A stretch of 64,000 nt of DNA from Marinobacter szutsaonensis. GTDB lineage: Bacteria; Pseudomonadota; Gammaproteobacteria; Pseudomonadales; Oleiphilaceae. Shown in pieces: positions 16,831 through 28,100 of this stretch (its first letter is position 1; each line of letters begins with the position of its first letter). A program made the position numbers and the translations under genes. The notes beneath the pieces are model-generated. The model had not been told where the DNA came from. It saw nothing but the letters and a program-made list of their open reading frames with translations, and did not search any database. The stretch is taken from positions 2,170,001 to 2,234,000 of the forward strand of contig NZ_BAAAFC010000001.1 in assembly GCF_039523335.1 (NCBI RefSeq), in the 5' to 3' direction.

Positions 16831-19074
16831 TTAAAACCACCAGCGGGGCAACAGATCCCGCACCTGCGGACGCATGAATCGGTCATCGATCAGCCAGATC
16901 ACACCCTGGTCCTCCGGAGTGCGGATCACCCGGCCGGCGGCCTGGGCCACTTTCCGGAGCCCGGGAATCAGGTAGGTGTAGTCATAGCCGGCGCCGAAGC
17001 GATTCTGTAGCCGTTCCTTGAGTACCTCGTGCCACGGATCGAACGGCGGCAGCCCCAGGGTCGCCACAAACGCCCCGATCAGCTGCTCACCGGGCAGATC
17101 GATCCCCTCACTGAACACCCCACCAAGCACGGCAAACGCCACGCTCGGCTCCGGCTGCCGGAACTCCGCCAGGAAGGCCTCTCGCTCAACCTGGCTCATG
17201 CCCGGTGTCTGACAGCGCCGGGGGATGTCCGGAGCCTGCTCGGCAAGCGTCTCACTGACCGACCGGAGATACTGGAAGCTGCTGAAGAACGCCAGGTAAT
17301 GGCCGGGCCGCTCCCGGAACTGGCCGGCAATGATGTCGGCGATCGGTACCCGGGACGCTTCCCGGTGCGCCTGGCGGGTACTGATCCTGGGCGTAAAGTG
17401 GACCTGCAGCTGGTCGGCGCTGAAGGGACTGGGAAGAGAGGTGAAGGCGGTGGTTTCCGGCAGACCCAGCAAATCCCGGTAGTAGATGCCGGGGCTCAGG
17501 GTGGCCGAGAACAACAACACCGAGCCGGCGGCGGAGAAGCGTTCGCGCAGGAAGTCTGCCGGGATCAGGTTTTGAATGGTCAGTGAGGCCCGGCCGCGAC
17601 CGGCACGCCGGAATTCACACAGGGAGTGGTCACCGAAGCTGTCCGCCAGCTTCATGAAGCCGACGCTCTCGAACAACAGTTCCTGAAGCGCCAGGTCCGG
17701 CGGGTTGTCCGCCAGGTAATCAGTCAGGGTGGACACCAGCCCCTGCAGGCTGCCGATCAGACTCGACGGTAAAGCCTCGAGAAACACCGGCACAGCCGGA
17801 TCCACATCCTGGTCACGGATCAGGGTTTGCCAAGCGCGCGCGGTGCGGTCCAGCGCCTTCTTCAGCACCTTCGGGGCGGTTTTCTTTACCCGCAACAGTC
17901 GCTGCTGTTCAAGCGTTACCGAATACATGCCCCGGGCCCGATCCACCAGGTTATGGGCCTCATCCACCAGGATTGACGCCTGCCACTGATTCTGGCGAAC
18001 CAGACCATAAAGCAGGGCGGACTGGTCAAACATCCGGTTGACGTCGCCGATGACCAGGTCACTCCAGCGGGCCATCTCCTGAGCCAGGAAATAGGGACAG
18101 ATCTCATGGCCCGCGGCAATACGCGCCAGTTCGGCCCGGGTAAGTGTCCCGGATTGGACGGCCTCGGCTCGGGCATCGGGCAGGCGATCGAAAAACCCTT
18201 TCGCCAGAGGACAGGAGTCACCATGGCAGGCCTTGTCCGGATGCTCGCAGGCATCGTCCTTCGCCACCAACTCCAGAACCCTGAGCGACCAGTCAACAGA
18301 CCCGTCCTGGGCGGCCCTGAGTTTATCCACGGCGTCCAGGGCCAGCTGTCGGGCGGTATTGCGGCAGGTCAGATAGAACAGGCGGTCCTGGTCGGCCCGG
18401 GCCATCGCCATCAGGCCCGGAAACAGTGTCCCCAGGGTTTTGCCAAGACCGGTGGGCGCCTCCAGCAACAGAGTGCCGCCGGTCATGGCATTCTTGTAGG
18501 CGGTTTCGGCCAGTTGCCGCTGGCGCGGCCGGAAGTCGGCAAAGGGAAAATTCAATCGGGCGAGGGCAGCATTACGCTGGTTCCGGTGGTGTTCTTCCTG
18601 TTCGGCCCAGGCCCGAAATCGTCGGCACAGCTCTTCGAGTTCCTGCCAGAGTTCATCGGCATTGGCGGTTTCGGCAAGCTGACTTTCCTTGTCCCGACCG
18701 GTGTCGTAATACACCAGCACCAGCTCGATCTTTTTCAGCTTTTCCTGTTTGCACAGCAGGGCACCGTAGGCCCGCAACTGGGCCCGGTGCAGGGCCCGCT
18801 GGTGTTCCCTTATCCGGGCAAGGTCGCCCCGGTGGGTCTTGATTTCCTCCAGCCGGCCACGATGGGGATCATAAACGTCCGCTCTTCCGGAAAGCTTTAT
18901 TTCCAGGCACTCACCGGTCAGTAAATACTCGCTTTTGTAACCGTAGCCCCGGCGGGACTGGATGGTCTGGTGGCCGGCAATGCCCTCCTCGGAGGAGGGT
19001 GCCGGGGTGTACCGGAAGTCCAGGTCCCCGGCCCGGGCGGCAAACTCGCACAGGGTACGCACCGCCGCCTTCAT
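16831..19074 (-). CDS. PD-(D/E)XK nuclease fused to XPD/DinG-like Fe-S helicase
   Basis: A 747-residue two-part protein. The N-terminal part (about 50-110) has a PD-(D/E)XK core: Asp66 in GRADVYD, Glu77-x-Lys79 in EEIKTH, and Gln99/Tyr103 (Cas4/RecB type). The helicase part has Walker A EAPTGLGKT (205-213), four cysteines placed as in the XPD/DinG Fe-S cluster (Cys276, Cys283, Cys288, Cys326), the DEAH box (371-374) and C-terminal VAQAAGRVIRTPEDQG with RVIR as motif VI. It should unwind DNA 5' to 3' and may cut it. Its ATG overlaps the stop of the FAN1-like gene (ATGA), pointing to joint action in crosslink or recombination repair. Confidence 0.88.
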   Translation of the reverse strand: MKAAVRTLCEFAARAGDLDFRYTPAPSSEEGIAGHQTIQSRRGYGYKSEYLLTGECLEIKLSGRADVYDPHRGRLEEIKTHRGDLARIREHQRALHRAQLRAYGALLCKQEKLKKIELVLVYYDTGRDKESQLAETANADELWQELEELCRRFRAWAEQEEHHRNQRNAALARLNFPFADFRPRQRQLAETAYKNAMTGGTLLLEAPTGLGKTLGTLFPGLMAMARADQDRLFYLTCRNTARQLALDAVDKLRAAQDGSVDWSLRVLELVAKDDACEHPDKACHGDSCPLAKGFFDRLPDARAEAVQSGTLTRAELARIAAGHEICPYFLAQEMARWSDLVIGDVNRMFDQSALLYGLVRQNQWQASILVDEAHNLVDRARGMYSVTLEQQRLLRVKKTAPKVLKKALDRTARAWQTLIRDQDVDPAVPVFLEALPSSLIGSLQGLVSTLTDYLADNPPDLALQELLFESVGFMKLADSFGDHSLCEFRRAGRGRASLTIQNLIPADFLRERFSAAGSVLLFSATLSPGIYYRDLLGLPETTAFTSLPSPFSADQLQVHFTPRISTRQAHREASRVPIADIIAGQFRERPGHYLAFFSSFQYLRSVSETLAEQAPDIPRRCQTPGMSQVEREAFLAEFRQPEPSVAFAVLGGVFSEGIDLPGEQLIGAFVATLGLPPFDPWHEVLKERLQNRFGAGYDYTYLIPGLRKVAQAAGRVIRTPEDQGVIWLIDDRFMRPQVRDLLPRWWF

Positions 19075-20786
19075 TCACTGCTCCCGAGGCCGGAATCCTC
19101 GTCCCAACGAACGTAACAGACACTGGCGGGTATACCTTCCCGGACAAAGAAATCCAGCCATCGGCGCTGGTGATCCTGCAATCGGTCACCCGGGCCTTTC
19201 ACCTCCACCATTTCATATCGCGGTTCATCGTCCGGACGCTGCGGGTGGAACTGGATCAGGTCCGGGAAGCCGCTCCGATGCTCCTTCACATTCAGTAGCA
19301 GGCGCCGGAACATGGCCTCCAGGTGCTCCACCGGGATGCACTCCAGGGCCAGCTCGATCAGGGGCAAGGACAGGGCCGGCCAGATCACAAACGGATTGGC
19401 GAGCCCCTGCTTGTCATGCCAGGTATCCAGGATGCGCTGTCGGTAGCCGCCATCGCCGAGGGTGGCGAAGCAGGCCTCGAAATCGGGACGGCGGCGTTCC
19501 ACGAAATCCTCCCGGGTCAGGTCGGCGGGGCCGGTATGGAAGGGGTGGAAAAAAGCACCGGGCACCGGTTTGAAGATCACCGGCCAGCACAACAGGCCGA
19601 ACAGGCCATTGATCAGTGTGTTTTCCACATAGGCCACGGGAGCCACGGGTCGGTGCAGATATTCCGCCGCGGCCCATTCCACCGAGCCAACCGCCGGCCG
19701 GGGTAACGAAATCTGCCATTCATTGATCGGCAGTGTCGTTACCGGAGCCGGCCTGGGCTCGCCCACCTTCGGGGCCAGCCGTTTCAGGATCCGGTCCAGG
19801 CCCTGGCGTTCGGCATCACTCATTTCTTCACTCTGCCACTGGCTGGCAATGTCCCAGGCTTCCTGGTGCCGTTTCATCCGCTCCAGCAACCGCAACTGCT
19901 TCAACCGGGCTTCCCGATGCTGGCTCCGGGCCCAGGCGGTCAACGCCAGCTCCCGGTCGCCCTGGCGCTCGGCCTGTCGGCCCAATTCCAGCAGCAGCCG
20001 GTCCCGACGGCTCGCCAGCCAGGCGTTGGTCACCGGCCCGGGCACCTGAGGCCACACTTCAGATGCCGGAACCCCCTCGTCAAGCTGGTCCCGACAGGCC
20101 TGCATCGCCAGGTAGCAATCCACCTCCTCCCGGTGCGAAAAGGCCCGGGACTCGGCCGTGAATGGCACCTGCTCGTAGCTCTGGTAACCCAGCTCCACCA
20201 GCACAAAGTCGGACCAGGTCTGGCGCAGGTTGCCGAAGAACATCAATCGGATCCGGTCGAACAGCGCCATGTGTCGCAGACAAACTACCCGGGCCTCACC
20301 GGTATCGAACCATTGGTCCAGGGTCCGGGCGTCTGAAAATTGATCGGACAACACCGTTTTCATGGCCGCTTTGGACAGTGTGCGGCTGTGGCCAAGCTCT
20401 TGCAGGGTATCAGCGAAGACCGGTCGGAGCTCAGCCAGGGTAAACAGCCGGAACAGCTCATCGAAGTCGAGCAAAGGCTCCGGTTCGAGCCAGTCGGCCG
20501 ACACCAGGCGGGGCAGGATTTCAGAAACCGGCGAATCCAGCTCCGGATACACCAGTTTGTCCGCCCGGAACAGTTCGCCCGTGCGCATCACGAGACGGGT
20601 CAACAGCGCTTTTTCCTCTGTCTCAAGACCGAGGAAGGTTTCCAACACACGGAATTCGGATCCGGTCAGCAGGTCACCATGGTGATCCAGCACCCAGCGC
20701 ACCACGGTTTCCATGTTTTCCAGGTAATACAGAGGATTATCCAGGTCCGCGGTACGCGGCACAGAGGCAGGATCAAACGTGGTCAT
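19071..20786 (-). CDS. FAN1-like VRR-NUC structure-specific nuclease
   Basis: About 571 residues, like the bacterial homologues of the FANCD2/FANCI-associated nuclease. The C-terminal VRR-NUC domain shows its catalytic set: SGFPDLIQF (Asp) and YEMVEVKGPGDRLQDHQ (the E-x-K pair), with CYV at the end. The long middle part is helical with TPR-like pairs (ALTAWARSQHREARLKQL). The family cuts 5' flaps and branched DNA and helps remove interstrand crosslinks. Start 20786 (MTTFDP) is preferred; an ATG 14 codons earlier is possible and neither has a good ribosome site. The overlapping helicase-nuclease downstream makes a two-gene repair operon. Confidence 0.85.
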   Translation of the reverse strand: MTTFDPASVPRTADLDNPLYYLENMETVVRWVLDHHGDLLTGSEFRVLETFLGLETEEKALLTRLVMRTGELFRADKLVYPELDSPVSEILPRLVSADWLEPEPLLDFDELFRLFTLAELRPVFADTLQELGHSRTLSKAAMKTVLSDQFSDARTLDQWFDTGEARVVCLRHMALFDRIRLMFFGNLRQTWSDFVLVELGYQSYEQVPFTAESRAFSHREEVDCYLAMQACRDQLDEGVPASEVWPQVPGPVTNAWLASRRDRLLLELGRQAERQGDRELALTAWARSQHREARLKQLRLLERMKRHQEAWDIASQWQSEEMSDAERQGLDRILKRLAPKVGEPRPAPVTTLPINEWQISLPRPAVGSVEWAAAEYLHRPVAPVAYVENTLINGLFGLLCWPVIFKPVPGAFFHPFHTGPADLTREDFVERRRPDFEACFATLGDGGYRQRILDTWHDKQGLANPFVIWPALSLPLIELALECIPVEHLEAMFRRLLLNVKEHRSGFPDLIQFHPQRPDDEPRYEMVEVKGPGDRLQDHQRRWLDFFVREGIPASVCYVRWDEDSGLGSSE

Positions 20787-20863
20787 AGGGCAAGCAGGTA
20801 CTTCACGGAAAGCAGTCAGGTCATGCAACTGTACGCCCGCTCGTCTGTGACCTCAAATGCCCT

Positions 20864-21301
20864 TTAAATTCCCAGGTCCGCGGGCTGCAGCTGCACGCCG
20901 GCAACCCGCCAGTCGCCGTCACTGCGCACCATCCGGTAGTAGGCATCCCAGCGTTGTCCGTCCGGGCCGGTCAGTCGTACCACCTGGATATCGAACGTAC
21001 CGTGGGGGACCAGCTCGACAAATTCGATGGTCGTGGCCCGATGCACCGCAGGGTAGGCCTCCCGAACCATGCTGAAGAACACATCAGCATCACCAAACCG
21101 GCGCTTGATACCCTCGGATGCAAACGACCAGGCGGCCTCCTGGTCGTCGTTGGCAAAGGCCTCAATCTGCCGCAGGATGGTCTGCTCAATGGCCTCGTCC
21201 TGTTCCTCGGCACTGGGCACGCCCGGCAGCGCGACCACCAACAAGACGATCAGAAGAAAAAACGGTAGACGGACTCTTGTCCGGAGAGGATTCCAGGCCA
21301 T
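20864..21301 (-). CDS. DUF4864 exported protein
   Basis: A 145-residue protein with an N-terminal hydrophobic segment (FFLLIVLLVVALPG, then PSAEE, a signal-peptide-like end) and a domain that reads like the NTF2-like DUF4864 family: ILRQIEAFANDDQEAAWSFAS, YPAVHRAT, and a final YRMVRSDGDWRVAGVQLQP. ATG 21301 follows a GGAGG site, which decides it over an upstream in-frame ATG. Function unknown. It lies between the FAN1-like gene (77 bases away) and divergent recC, so it is probably the first gene of its strand here. Confidence 0.8.
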   Translation of the reverse strand: MAWNPLRTRVRLPFFLLIVLLVVALPGVPSAEEQDEAIEQTILRQIEAFANDDQEAAWSFASEGIKRRFGDADVFFSMVREAYPAVHRATTIEFVELVPHGTFDIQVVRLTGPDGQRWDAYYRMVRSDGDWRVAGVQLQPADLGI

Positions 21302-21515
21302 CTTTCTCACCTCCGCTTTTGCACCACACCCTCCTTCAATCATACGCTGCAGGCCAGCAACAGATGATTAAAAAATAACCGACCAGCAAAGCTCGCGCGA
21401 CCGTAGCTGTCGCAGCCATTGCTCAGACTGATCAGGCATAATGACCGTCTGATTTTCCAGCCATATACGGTAACCTGTGGCATCAGGATTGAACCGATCG
21501 CCAACAAGGAGCCCC

Positions 21516-24500
21516 ATGGCCGACCACTCCGCCATCCAGCCCGGCTTTCACGCCATCCATGCCAACCACCTGGAGGACCTGCGCCGTGCGGTGATCTTCC
21601 TGTGCCGGGAAAATCCTCTGCCGCCGCTGCAGAGCGAGACCTTCCTGGTCCAGAGTAACGGTATTGCCCAGTGGCTGAAGCTGGCCCTGGCGGAGAAGCG
21701 CTCGGACGACGGTGCTGAAGGGGGCCTGGGTATCGCCGCCGGCATGGACTTCCTGTTTCCGGCGCGGTTTATCTGGCAGGCATACCGGGCGGTACTGCCG
21801 GACGGCGAAGTGCCGGAACAGTCGCCCTTCGACAAGCGCCGGCTGGTCTGGCGCCTATACCGGCTGCTGCCGGACCTGGTGGACCAAGACGAGGCCTTCT
21901 TGCCGCTGGCGCGGTTCCTGGATGGCACCGACACCGACCTGCGCAACTTCCAGCTGGCGGAGAAGGTGGCGGACCTGTTCGACCAGTACCAGGTATTCCG
22001 GGCCGACTGGCTCAGTGCCTGGGAGCAGGGCCGGGATGTGGTAATCACTGCCCGCAACGAGGAAAAACCCCTGGACCCCGAGACGCTCTGGCAGCCTCTG
22101 CTCTGGCGCAAACTGGTGGAAGATGTGGGACCGGACGCCCACACCAGCCGGTCCCGGATTCACACCCGGTTCATGGCCGAAGGCCAGCGCCGGTCGGCAC
22201 CGGCGAATCGCTCCCGGCTGCCCGCGCGGATCGTGGTGTTCGGCGTCTCTTCGCTACCACGGCAGGCTCTGGAAGCGCTGTACGTGCTCAGCCGGTTCAG
22301 TCAGGTGGTGCTGTGTGTCCACAACCCCTGCCAGTACTACTGGGCCGATATTATCAGTGACCGGGAACTGCTCAGGGCCGAACGCAAACGGGGCATCGCC
22401 CATCCGGAACTGTCGAAGATCGCCGACCCGGACCAGCTGCACCAGCATGCCAACCCGTTGCTGGCGGCCTGGGGTAAACAGGGGCGGGACTACATCCGCC
22501 TGCTGGATGAATTCGACAATCCCGAGGAATACCGGGACCGGTTCGAGACCCCGGACCAGAAGATCGACATTTTTTCCGCCCACGGCGAACCGACCCTTCT
22601 GCACCAGCTGCAGAACGACATCTACAACCTGACGCCCCTGCAGGACATCCGCGCGGAAAACCGCCAGCTGGACCTGGCCCGGGACCACTCGCTGGTCTTC
22701 CACGATGCCCACAGCCCCCAGCGGGAGGTGGAAATCCTCCACGACCAGCTGCTGGCCGCCTTCAATGCCGACCCTGGCCTGCGGCCCCGGGACGTGATGG
22801 TCATGGTGCCGGACATCAATGTCTACGCACCCCATATCCAGGCCGTGTTCGGCCGCTACCGGGCCGGGCAGAAACGCCACATCCCGTTCACCATCTCCGA
22901 TCAGGGACAGCGTCATCACGAGCCGGTGCTGATTGCCCTGGAAACCCTGATGTCCCTGCCACGCAGCCGTTTCGGAGTGAGCGAGATCCTGAGCCTGCTG
23001 GAAGTACCCGGCATCCGGGACCGCTTCGGTATCGACGAAGGCGAGATTCCCCTGGCCCGGCGCTGGGTGGAAGGCGCCAATATCCGCTGGGGCCTGCACG
23101 GGCAGCACCGGCAAAGCCTGGAGCTGCCGGCAGAGCTGGAACGCAACACCTGGCAATCCGGCCTGCGGGCCATGTTGCTCGGTTACGGCATGGGCGAGGA
23201 TGAGCCCTGGGCCGGCATCGAACCCTATGGTGAAATCGGCGGGTTGCAGGCGAGTCTCGCAGGGCGGCTGGCAGAATTCGTGGAACAACTCGAGGACCTC
23301 TGGCAGGCCCTGCAAACGCCACGCACCCCGACGGACTGGGAGACCCTGTTCTCGCAGATGCTCGAACGCTTTTTCCTCCGGGTCGAGGGCAACGACCTGT
23401 TGCTGCTCAACCGCTTCCGCCGCCAGTTGGAACAATGGCTGGAAGATGCCCTGGCCGCCGGGCTAGACGCCCGGCCGCTGCCATTGAACATCGTCAAGGA
23501 TGTCCTGCTGGCGGGTCTGGACGAAGGCGGACTGAACCAGCGCTTCCTTGCCGGTAAGGTCAACTTCGCCACCCTGATGCCGATGCGGGCGATTCCGTTC
23601 CGTAAGGTCTGCCTGCTGGGCATGAACGATGGCGACTACCCGCGCTCCCGGCCGCCAGTGGACTTCGATCTGATGGCCAACGACTACCGCCCCGGGGACC
23701 GTTCCCGGCGCGAGGACGATCGCTACCTGTTCCTGGAAGCCCTGTTGTCAGCGCGGGAACAGCTCTATATCAGTTGGGTGGGCCGCAGCATCAGGGACGA
23801 TTCCGAGCGCCCACCCTCCGTGCTGGTGGGCCAGTTGCAGGACCACCTGGACAGCCTGTGGGCACTGCCGGGCGAGCCGGACGCATCGGTCACCGGGGCC
23901 CTGACCACCCGGCATCCGCTGCAGCCCTTCAGCCGGGACTATTTTCCCCGGAGCAACGGTCTGGAAGCCGGTCCCGAGAGCCCGCCCCGACCCCTGGCCG
24001 AGGTACTACAGGCCCGCAGCCTGTTCACCTTCGAGCGGGAATGGCGCAGTGCCCACGGAGCCGAGGCGACGGAACCGGATCAGGCACCACTGCCGTACCA
24101 GCAACCGGAAGAGCCGATCCGGCTGACCGACCTGTCGAACTTCCTGAAAAAGCCCATCGACACCTTCTACCAGAGACGCCTGCAGGTGCATTTCGAGGAG
24201 CTGGAGGACGATGACACCGATAACGAGAACTTTGATCTCAACGGCCTGGACCGGTGGCGGCTGGACAGCGAACTGATCCGGGAAGGCGTGATCAAAGCCG
24301 GCAGCGAGGAAGACCTGCACGAACGCCTGGAAGCGACCCTCGATCGAATGGCCCGGCGCGGCGACCTGGGCATGGGGGTCACCGAACACCGGTTGCGCAC
24401 GGAACTGGCCGGACGGTTACCGGACCTGCATCAACGCTACCGGGCCGCACTGTCCGACTGGCCGGAGGCCATCTCCGAACCATTGAACTTCGAGTACCAG

Positions 24501-25100
24501 TACCGGAACGATACCGGCTCGGTGGAAGTGGTCGACCTGATCGACAACCTGCGCACCAACCCCGACGGCCGGTTGTGCCGACTGGTGGTGGCCGGCTCCA
24601 GCCTGCTGTCCGGCTCCGGCGGCAGCAAGAAGGTGCGCTACGCCAACCTGATGCGGGACTGGGTGATTCACCTGGCCGGCCAGCTCACCGACCTGCCTTT
24701 CGAGACCCTGATTCTGGCCAGGGAGGAGAAACGCACCTTCAGTTTCACACCCATGGCTCCGGAACAGGCGAGGGAGTACCTGGAAGCCATCCTGGCCCGG
24801 TGGATGGAGGCCACCACCCGCACCCTGCCGGTCCACTGCGAGGCCGGCTTCGCCTGGATCACCAGCTACTACCAGAGCAAGAAATACCGAGGCGATGACG
24901 AGCGGGCCCGCAGTGATGCCGAACAGGCCTACACCACCGCACTGGAGCGGGACACCGGTTACCTGCGCGGGGCCTTCGACAGCCCGGAGGCCTTGCTCGC
25001 CAGCGGTGAATTCGAGGCCTTGCTGCACCAGCTGTATGTGCCCCTGTGGGAGGCAGAGCAAGACAAATCCGCCACCGAACAGATCGAGGGAGAGGCATGA
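21516..25100 (+). CDS. recC: Exodeoxyribonuclease V subunit gamma
   Basis: A 1194-residue RecC, the subunit that holds the two strands apart and recognises Chi. The N-terminus IHANHLEDLRRAVIFLC, the SNGIAQWLK segment, the VMVPDINVYAPHIQAVFG segment, KVCLLGMNDGDYPR and the inactive nuclease-like C-terminus are all characteristic. ATG 21516 has an AAGGAG site; the frame is open upstream from a GTG at 21477 but without support. The last four bases overlap recB (ATGA). Confidence 0.95.
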   Translation: MADHSAIQPGFHAIHANHLEDLRRAVIFLCRENPLPPLQSETFLVQSNGIAQWLKLALAEKRSDDGAEGGLGIAAGMDFLFPARFIWQAYRAVLPDGEVPEQSPFDKRRLVWRLYRLLPDLVDQDEAFLPLARFLDGTDTDLRNFQLAEKVADLFDQYQVFRADWLSAWEQGRDVVITARNEEKPLDPETLWQPLLWRKLVEDVGPDAHTSRSRIHTRFMAEGQRRSAPANRSRLPARIVVFGVSSLPRQALEALYVLSRFSQVVLCVHNPCQYYWADIISDRELLRAERKRGIAHPELSKIADPDQLHQHANPLLAAWGKQGRDYIRLLDEFDNPEEYRDRFETPDQKIDIFSAHGEPTLLHQLQNDIYNLTPLQDIRAENRQLDLARDHSLVFHDAHSPQREVEILHDQLLAAFNADPGLRPRDVMVMVPDINVYAPHIQAVFGRYRAGQKRHIPFTISDQGQRHHEPVLIALETLMSLPRSRFGVSEILSLLEVPGIRDRFGIDEGEIPLARRWVEGANIRWGLHGQHRQSLELPAELERNTWQSGLRAMLLGYGMGEDEPWAGIEPYGEIGGLQASLAGRLAEFVEQLEDLWQALQTPRTPTDWETLFSQMLERFFLRVEGNDLLLLNRFRRQLEQWLEDALAAGLDARPLPLNIVKDVLLAGLDEGGLNQRFLAGKVNFATLMPMRAIPFRKVCLLGMNDGDYPRSRPPVDFDLMANDYRPGDRSRREDDRYLFLEALLSAREQLYISWVGRSIRDDSERPPSVLVGQLQDHLDSLWALPGEPDASVTGALTTRHPLQPFSRDYFPRSNGLEAGPESPPRPLAEVLQARSLFTFEREWRSAHGAEATEPDQAPLPYQQPEEPIRLTDLSNFLKKPIDTFYQRRLQVHFEELEDDDTDNENFDLNGLDRWRLDSELIREGVIKAGSEEDLHERLEATLDRMARRGDLGMGVTEHRLRTELAGRLPDLHQRYRAALSDWPEAISEPLNFEYQYRNDTGSVEVVDLIDNLRTNPDGRLCRLVVAGSSLLSGSGGSKKVRYANLMRDWVIHLAGQLTDLPFETLILAREEKRTFSFTPMAPEQAREYLEAILARWMEATTRTLPVHCEAGFAWITSYYQSKKYRGDDERARSDAEQAYTTALERDTGYLRGAFDSPEALLASGEFEALLHQLYVPLWEAEQDKSATEQIEGEA

Positions 25101-28100
25101 GTACCGAGATGACCAATCGCAATCCGAACCTCGACCCTTTGACCCTGCCCCTGAACGGTAGCACCCTGATCGAGGCCAGTGCCGGTACCGGCAAGACCTT
25201 CACCATCGCCATCCTGTACGTACGGCTGGTACTGGGCCATGGCCAGACCGAAGACAGCCCGCTGGCCCAGGGCATGCTGCCCCCCAACCTGCTGGTGGTA
25301 ACCTTTACCGACGCCGCCACCAAGGAACTGCGGGACCGGATCCGCACCCGCCTGACCCAGGCGGCCGAGGTGTTTTCCGACAGTGCGGACGCCAGCGAAC
25401 CGCCGGCGGAAACCCGACTCCTGTATGAGTTGAGAGATCGCAGCTACCCGGACCCGGCCAGCTGGCCAGAGTGCCGGAAAAAACTGCTGCTGGCAGCCGA
25501 ATGGATGGACGAGGCCGCGGTCTCCACCATCCATGGCTGGTGCAACCGGATGCTCAGCGAACATGCCTTCGACAGCGGCAGCCTGTTCCGGCTGACCCTG
25601 GAAACCGACCAGAGTGAATTGCTCGACGATGTGGTCCGTGACTACTGGCGCACCTTCATCTATCCCTTGCCTCCGGTGCTGATGGACGAGGCCCTGGGCC
25701 ACTGGAAAACCCCGGAAGCCCTGCGCGGGGCCATCCGTAACCTGATTCCCGAGGCAAGCCAGCTGGGCACTCCGGAGGGCGATGTCCATCAGGTGATCGA
25801 TTCGGTGGTCAGCGAGCGCCATGAGCGCGCCCGGGAACTGAAAGCGTATCCGTGGGCCGAGTGGCAGGGCGAGGTGATTGCCCTGCTCAGCGAACTTAAC
25901 AAGAGCAAGCGCCTGCACGGCGTCAGCAAGAACGCCATGGTCAAGATCTGGGATACCCTGCTGGCCTGGGCGGAATCCGACGAACCGATTCCGGACGGCC
26001 TGGACAAGGCCGGGTTCCGCAACCAGACCCCGGAAGGCCTGGAACAGATCCTCAAGGGCGAGGACCCGGCGCCCTATCATCCGGCGTTCGACGCCATCGA
26101 GAAACTGATCGAGTTCAGCCAGAACCAGCCCAGCGCCCGGGCGGATATTCTCAGGCATGCCAGCGTCTGGGTCGCGCAACGACTGGAATCGGAAAAGCAG
26201 CAGCGCTCGGAAATGGGCTTCGACGACCTGCTCACCCGCCTGGACGATGCCCTGCACGGCCCCCGGGGCGATCAGCTGGCTGCCACCATCCGCCGCCAGT
26301 TCCCGGTGGCGCTGATCGACGAGTTCCAGGACACCGACCCGGTGCAGTACCGGATCTTCAACCGGATCTACCGGGTCTCGGACAACGATCCGCACACCTG
26401 CCTGCTGATGATCGGCGACCCCAAGCAGGCCATCTACGGATTCCGCGGCGCGGACATCTACACCTACCTGGAAGCCCGCCAGGGTGCCCGAGACCGTACC
26501 TGGACCCTGGGCCGCAACTTCCGCTCCTCCGCCAGCATGGTGGCGGCAGTGAACCGGGTGTTCGAGCATGCCGACCAACACAGCCGGGACGGCGCCTTCC
26601 TGTTCGGCAAGGGCGACAGCACGCCACTGCCGTTCCAGGGCGTCGATGCCAACGGTACCAAACGGCAATGGCGGATCGACGGCGAGGACCAACCCAGCCT
26701 CAATTTCTGGACCGTCGACAGTGAGGACGAGGACCGGAACGGCAACCGCAAGCCCCTGGCCAAGGGCACGGCCACCGCCGAAGTGGCACAAAGCTGTGCC
26801 AGCGAAGTCGCCCGAATGCTGACCCTGGGGCAACAGGGCAGGGCCGGCTTTGCGCTGCCGGATAACCCGGCCGACCTCCAGCCGGTCCGACCGGCCGACA
26901 TCGCCATCCTGGTCAATAATCGCAACGAAGCGGCGGCGGTACGTGAGGCCCTGGGCCAGCGCCGGATCAAGAGTGTGTACCTGTCCGACCGGGATTCGGT
27001 GCTGACCTCCACCGAAGCCAGCGAGGTACTGACCTGGCTCCGCGCCTTTGCCGAACCCCGGCAACTGGCCCTGACCCGGGCGGCACTGGCCACGCCCACC
27101 CTGGGGCAGTCCTGGCAGAGCCTGGATCGGCTGCTCACCGACGAAATCGCCCTGGAGCGGGAAATTGAACGGTTCATGGGCTATCACGACCAGTGGCGGA
27201 GCCAGGGCGTGCTGCCCATGCTGCGCAGCTTCCTGATGGACTTCGAGGTCCCGGCACGGCTGCTGCAACGGCCCGATGGCGAACGGCGGCTGACCGATAT
27301 CCTGCACATCGCCGAGCTGTTGCAGCAGGACAGCCTGCAGCTGGATGGCGAGCACGCTTTGGTGCATCACTACGCCCAGATCCTGAGGGCGGCGGACGAA
27401 GAGGACGAATACCGCACCCTGCGACTGGAAAGCGACGCCGGCCTGGTCAAGGTCATTACCGTGCACAAATCCAAGGGTCTGGAATACCCGCTGGTGTTCC
27501 TGCCGTTCGGGACCGCGTTCCGGGCCCAGAACGACAAGCAGGCCTATGTCCGCTACCACGATGACCAGGGCCGGCTGGTAACCGTGTTCGATCCGGAGCC
27601 CGAGGCGGTCGCCCGTGCCGACCGGGAACGGCTGGGCGAGGATATCCGCAAACTCTACGTGGCCCTGACCCGGGCCCGGTATGCCACCTGGGTGGGGGTC
27701 GCCGCCATCGACAACTGGTCCCAAAGCGGCCTGGGCTACCTGCTTGGGGGCGAAGGCCGGGAACAGTACCCCCTGGCCGACAGCCTGACTCCCCTGGCCC
27801 GGGACGAGGACACCATCACGGTCATGGCACTGCCAGAAGCCGATACGGCCTGTTATACCGAGGAGGCGCCGCAAGCCCTGGGACCGGCACTGGAAGCGAC
27901 CCGGGAAGCCCGGGAAGACTGGTGGATTGCCAGCTATTCCTCGATCGAATACACCGGCCTGGCCGGCACCGGCATCGTGTTCAGCGGGGAAGTGGAGGAT
28001 GCCGAAACCCAGAACTTGCTGGAAGAATCCGCCCAGGGCACCGGCGATGAGGGGCCGACCGCTCCCTCCGATCACTCGCTCCACCAGTTTCCGAAAGGGG

